NCBI RefSeq assembly: GCF_013141825.1
Contig: NZ_RZNH01000008.1
Coordinates: 81,464-145,463 of the forward strand
Direction: 5' to 3'
Source: Marinifilum caeruleilacunae
GTDB lineage: Bacteria > Bacteroidota > Bacteroidia > Bacteroidales > Marinifilaceae
Length of the DNA stretch: 64,000 nt
The translations under genes and the position numbers were made by a program. Shown here in pieces: positions 61,794-64,000 of the stretch (position 1 is its first letter; each line of letters begins with the position of its first letter). Under the pieces are notes generated by a model that had not been told where the DNA came from, searched no databases, and saw only the letters and a list, made by a program, of their open reading frames with translations.

Positions 61794-63260
61794 ATGATCA
61801 CATTTTTATCAGCAATAGCAGCGCTAATATTAGGATACTTTGTTTACGGGAAATTTATCGAGAAATTTTTTGGAGCAGACAATTCCATTAAAACTCCTGC
61901 CATTCGTTTAGAAGATGGTGTTGATTTTATTCCAATGCCCCGTTGGAAAATGTTTACCATTCAGTTTTTGAACATTGCCGGTTTAGGTCCTATTTTCGGT
62001 GCCATTCTTGGTGCAATGTACGGGCCAGTGGCTTATATCTGGATTGTAGTTGGATGTATTTTTATGGGTGCGGTTCATGATTACTTTTCAGGAATGCTCT
62101 CCATTAGAAACGATGGCGCCAGTCTGCCGGAAATTGTAGGTAAATACCTTGGAATGGTATCAAAAGTGATACTAGCCATGATCACATTTGCTCTCCTTAT
62201 TATGGTAGGTGTCGCTTTCGTAACTGGTCCGGCTGGCTTACTTAAAGATCTTACTGGCGGCGGATTACATTATTGGTTGTACGGTATTTTTGCATACTAT
62301 CTCATCGCCACCTTACTGCCCATCAACAAAATTATAGGTAAAATTTACCCTTTATTTGGAGCTGCACTGCTTATTATGGCTTTTAGTATAGCGGGTGTCA
62401 TGATATACAATGGTTTCAATGGCAGTTTTCACCTGAATGAACTCTCTGTTGACCAGTTAAAAAACATGCACATTAATCCTACACAAAACATCTTATATCC
62501 AATGATGTTTATTGTAATATCCTGTGGGGCCATTTCTGGATTTCACTCTACGCAATCACCTATGATGGCTAGATGCATGCGCAAAGAAAGTTATGGTCGT
62601 CCGGTATTTTTTGGTGCTATGATTGCGGAAGGAATCGTTGCCATTATCTGGGCCACGGCTGCCATGAACTATTTTGGAACAGCATCCGATTTGAATGCTA
62701 CAATTGCATCGGGACACAACCCAGCCTGGGTGGTGAACGAAATTTGCAATTCCTGGCTCGGACAGGTAGGAGCAATATTCGCAATTGTTGGAGTAATTGC
62801 CTGTCCAATTACCACCGGCGATACTGCATTTAGAAGTGCCCGCCTAATGATTGCTGACTTTTTTAAACTGGAACAGAAGTCTTTAAAAAGTCGCTTAATT
62901 GTTTCTGTTCCGCTTTTTGTTCTGGGTTTTATTCTTTCTCAACTAAGTTTTGGAACAATTTGGAAATTCCTGGGTCTTTTTAATCAGTTGTTATCTATGG
63001 TAATGCTTTGGACAGCTGCCATGTATCTTGCAGAGAAAAAGAAAAATCATTTTATTATGAGTTTGCCGGCAACATTTATGACCGCCGTTTGTGCAACATT
63101 TATTATGGTTGCCCCTAATACGAATGGAGGTTTGGAAATGGATACGACAATTGGATATACTATTGGTATTTTAATAGCTTGCCTTGTTTTCACCTGGTTT
63201 CTGATTGCAGCCCAAAGACGAAATAAAAAACAAACAATATTCAAATTCTCGAAAATATAA
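61794..63260 (+). CDS. cstA: CstA-family carbon starvation/peptide or pyruvate transporter
   Basis: A 488-residue polytopic membrane protein with more than ten helices; start ATG at 61794. Conserved elements are PRWKMFTIQFLNIAGLGPIF near the N-terminus, the SIRNDGASLPEIVGKYLG loop and the IACPITTGDTAFRSARL segment. E. coli CstA is longer (about 700), and this short form is common in Bacteroidota. The family is induced by carbon starvation in E. coli, and has been linked to peptide and pyruvate uptake. It lies beside genes for peptide use. Followed by a bidirectional terminator. Confidence 0.9.
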   Translation: MITFLSAIAALILGYFVYGKFIEKFFGADNSIKTPAIRLEDGVDFIPMPRWKMFTIQFLNIAGLGPIFGAILGAMYGPVAYIWIVVGCIFMGAVHDYFSGMLSIRNDGASLPEIVGKYLGMVSKVILAMITFALLIMVGVAFVTGPAGLLKDLTGGGLHYWLYGIFAYYLIATLLPINKIIGKIYPLFGAALLIMAFSIAGVMIYNGFNGSFHLNELSVDQLKNMHINPTQNILYPMMFIVISCGAISGFHSTQSPMMARCMRKESYGRPVFFGAMIAEGIVAIIWATAAMNYFGTASDLNATIASGHNPAWVVNEICNSWLGQVGAIFAIVGVIACPITTGDTAFRSARLMIADFFKLEQKSLKSRLIVSVPLFVLGFILSQLSFGTIWKFLGLFNQLLSMVMLWTAAMYLAEKKKNHFIMSLPATFMTAVCATFIMVAPNTNGGLEMDTTIGYTIGILIACLVFTWFLIAAQRRNKKQTIFKFSKI

Positions 63261-63287
63261 AAAAAGGAAGCGAAATGCTTCCTTTTT
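63261..63287. terminator. Bidirectional terminator between cstA and DUF3467
   Basis: AAAAAGGAAGC (63261-63271) and GCTTCCTTTTT (63277-63287) around GAAAT; T tract on plus and on minus. Confidence 0.88.
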
Positions 63288-63614
63288 TTATGCTTGTCCT
63301 GTAGGTCCAAAATTCATAGGCATTACCGGCCCTTGTGGTCCATTATTTTCATCCACATTCTTAATGGATCCGTTCATATTCTCAAACTTTTGAATATTGT
63401 CCTGCAATGCCAATAAAAGACGTTTAGCATGCTCAGGTGTCAGTATAATTCTGGATTTTACATCAGCCTTTGGTACACCTGGCATTACCCTAACAAAGTC
63501 AACTACAAATTCGGAGCTAGAATGTGTAATTACGGCTAAATTTGAATATGTTCCCTGTGCTACTTCTTCTTTTAATTGAATATCTATTTGTCCTGAAGGT
63601 TTTTTATCACTCAT
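63288..63614 (-). CDS. DUF3467-family protein
   Basis: A 108-residue protein beginning MSDKKPSGQIDIQLKEEVAQ, with a conserved core AQGTYSNLAVITHSSSEFVV and DFVRVMPGVPKADVKSRII, which matches DUF3467. It is highly conserved across Bacteroidota, but its function is unknown. The tail is Gly/Pro-rich (NGPQGPVMPMNFGPTGQA). It is transcribed towards cstA and shares a terminator. Confidence 0.88.
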   Translation of the reverse strand: MSDKKPSGQIDIQLKEEVAQGTYSNLAVITHSSSEFVVDFVRVMPGVPKADVKSRIILTPEHAKRLLLALQDNIQKFENMNGSIKNVDENNGPQGPVMPMNFGPTGQA

Positions 63615-63706
63615 GATCTTTGTTTTATTATTGATTCATTATCTCCTCAGGTAAAATTAGGAAATATATTTGAATGAAGACTGGTTTACTATAATAATGT
63701 GGGGGA

Positions 63707-63762
63707 GTGAATTTGTGAGTTAGTGAGTTAGTGAATTAGTGAGTTAGTGAATTAGTGAATTA
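63707..63762. repeat. Octanucleotide tandem repeat GTGARTTA, seven units
   Basis: Units begin every 8 bp from 63707: the first is degenerate (GTGAATTT), the next six are GTGAGTTA or GTGAATTA. It is intergenic, 100 bp after the DUF3467 start. Confidence 0.85.
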
Positions 63763-63788
63763 GTGAAGAGGTAAAAGGCTTGGTGATT

Positions 63789-63852
63789 ATTCGACTATTC
63801 GACCATTGGACTTTTCGACTTTTCGACTATTGGACTATTAGACTATTGGACT
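63789..63852. repeat. Octanucleotide tandem repeat ATTSGACT, eight units
   Basis: Eight 8-bp units run without interruption: ATTCGACT, ATTCGACC, ATTGGACT, two of TTTCGACT, ATTGGACT, ATTAGACT and ATTGGACT. It ends about 5 bp before the probable IS boundary. Confidence 0.85.
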
Positions 63853-63892
63853 TTATATGAGTCGTCCTAAAATAGGTTGACACATTTATAAA

Positions 63893-64000
63893 TTAATTAT
63901 ATGATCCAGTGAGGCTAGCCTCACTGGATTTTTGATGTATAAAATTAGGTGTTTTATAATTCAAACTCAAATGAGGTCTCTTGTTATTATAGATCCAAAC
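63893..64000 (-). CDS. IS3-family transposase, C-terminal fragment
   Basis: The last 35 codons of a DDE transposase/integrase are in frame from the window edge to TAA at 63893-63895. The sequence VWIYNNKRPHLSLNYKTPNF carries the Y-N-x-x-RPH-x-SL-x-x-x-TP signature of the rve/IS3 orfB C-terminus. The catalytic D, D and E lie outside the window. The final residues (KSSEASLTGSYN) are encoded by a perfect palindrome. Confidence 0.88.
   Translation of the reverse strand, partial: VWIYNNKRPHLSLNYKTPNFIHQKSSEASLTGSYN
63904..63929. terminator. 26-bp perfect palindrome within the transposase 3' end
   Basis: ATCCAGTGAGGC-TA-GCCTCACTGGAT is exactly self-complementary and is followed on plus by T5 (63929-63933), a terminator-like arrangement stopping transcription that enters the IS from its flank. 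In the coding direction it spells SSEASLTG. Confidence 0.65.

Larger units (their letters stand above)
63858..64000 (-). mobile_element. IS3-family insertion sequence, right end (cut by window edge)
   Basis: The end of an IS3-type element: the terminal TG at 63858-63859, a terminal sequence TGAGTCGTCCTAAAATAGG, and the transposase C-terminus just inside. The other end is outside the window, so terminal inverted repeats cannot be compared. The exact boundary is inferred from the 5'-TG rule of the family. Confidence 0.65.

Overview
The window is low-GC DNA from a member of the Bacteroidota, most likely an anaerobic or facultative marine Bacteroidales/Marinilabiliales-type organism (lineage is inference; no rRNA is present). 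The support is SusC/SusD pairs, DUF4270 and DUF3467 proteins, an S46 dipeptidyl-peptidase, PL-like two-component propeller sensors, and promoters of the Bacteroidota type (TTTG, about 19 nt, TAnnTTTG).

Layout. 1-5436: two tandem SusC/SusD loci on the minus strand, the first cut by the window edge. 6047-14160: a small 2x[4Fe-4S] ferredoxin, a ZIP metal transporter, endonuclease III, a GxxExxY gene framed by perfect 16-bp inverted repeats, an ABC-F ATPase, a MATE exporter and a yicC-gmk-nadD operon with a clear promoter. 14165-14310 holds a probable orphan small RNA (promoter plus terminator, no ORF). 14473-17908: a two-gene M16 peptidase pair. 18154-26307: a four-subunit 2-oxoacid:ferredoxin oxidoreductase, an aminotransferase, flavodoxin, an unrecognised membrane protein, a 49-residue membrane microprotein, and an ADP-forming acyl-CoA synthetase. 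26580-33415: the [FeFe]-hydrogenase maturases HydE and HydG, a TM1266-type regulator, and a 1265-residue propeller histidine kinase. 33647-37737: outer-membrane protein, DUF4270 lipoprotein and Kelch lipoprotein. 38082-46411: a ten-gene minus-strand operon with an NADH-linked trimeric [FeFe] hydrogenase preceded by a probable sensory module (DRTGG x2, two GHKL-type ATPases, PHP, and a hydrogenase-like protein lacking the proton-shuttle cysteine). 46732-53471: USP-like protein, S46 peptidase, Maf, UbiA-type prenyltransferase, KdsC-like phosphatase, a Rossmann protein and a HEPN-like protein. 53571-57328: three OprO/P-like porins. 57579-61313: acyl-CoA dehydrogenase with EtfA and EtfB. 61794-64000: CstA, DUF3467, two octanucleotide repeat arrays and the end of an IS3-family element.

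Together the central genes suggest amino-acid/peptide fermentation: S46 and M16 peptidases and CstA for peptide use, transamination to 2-oxoacids, oxidative decarboxylation to acyl-CoA with reduced ferredoxin, ATP from the ADP-forming synthetase, and disposal of electrons by the ferredoxin/NADH-dependent hydrogenase or via acyl-CoA dehydrogenase/Etf. The pathway link is inference from gene content. hydF, the third maturase, is not in this window.
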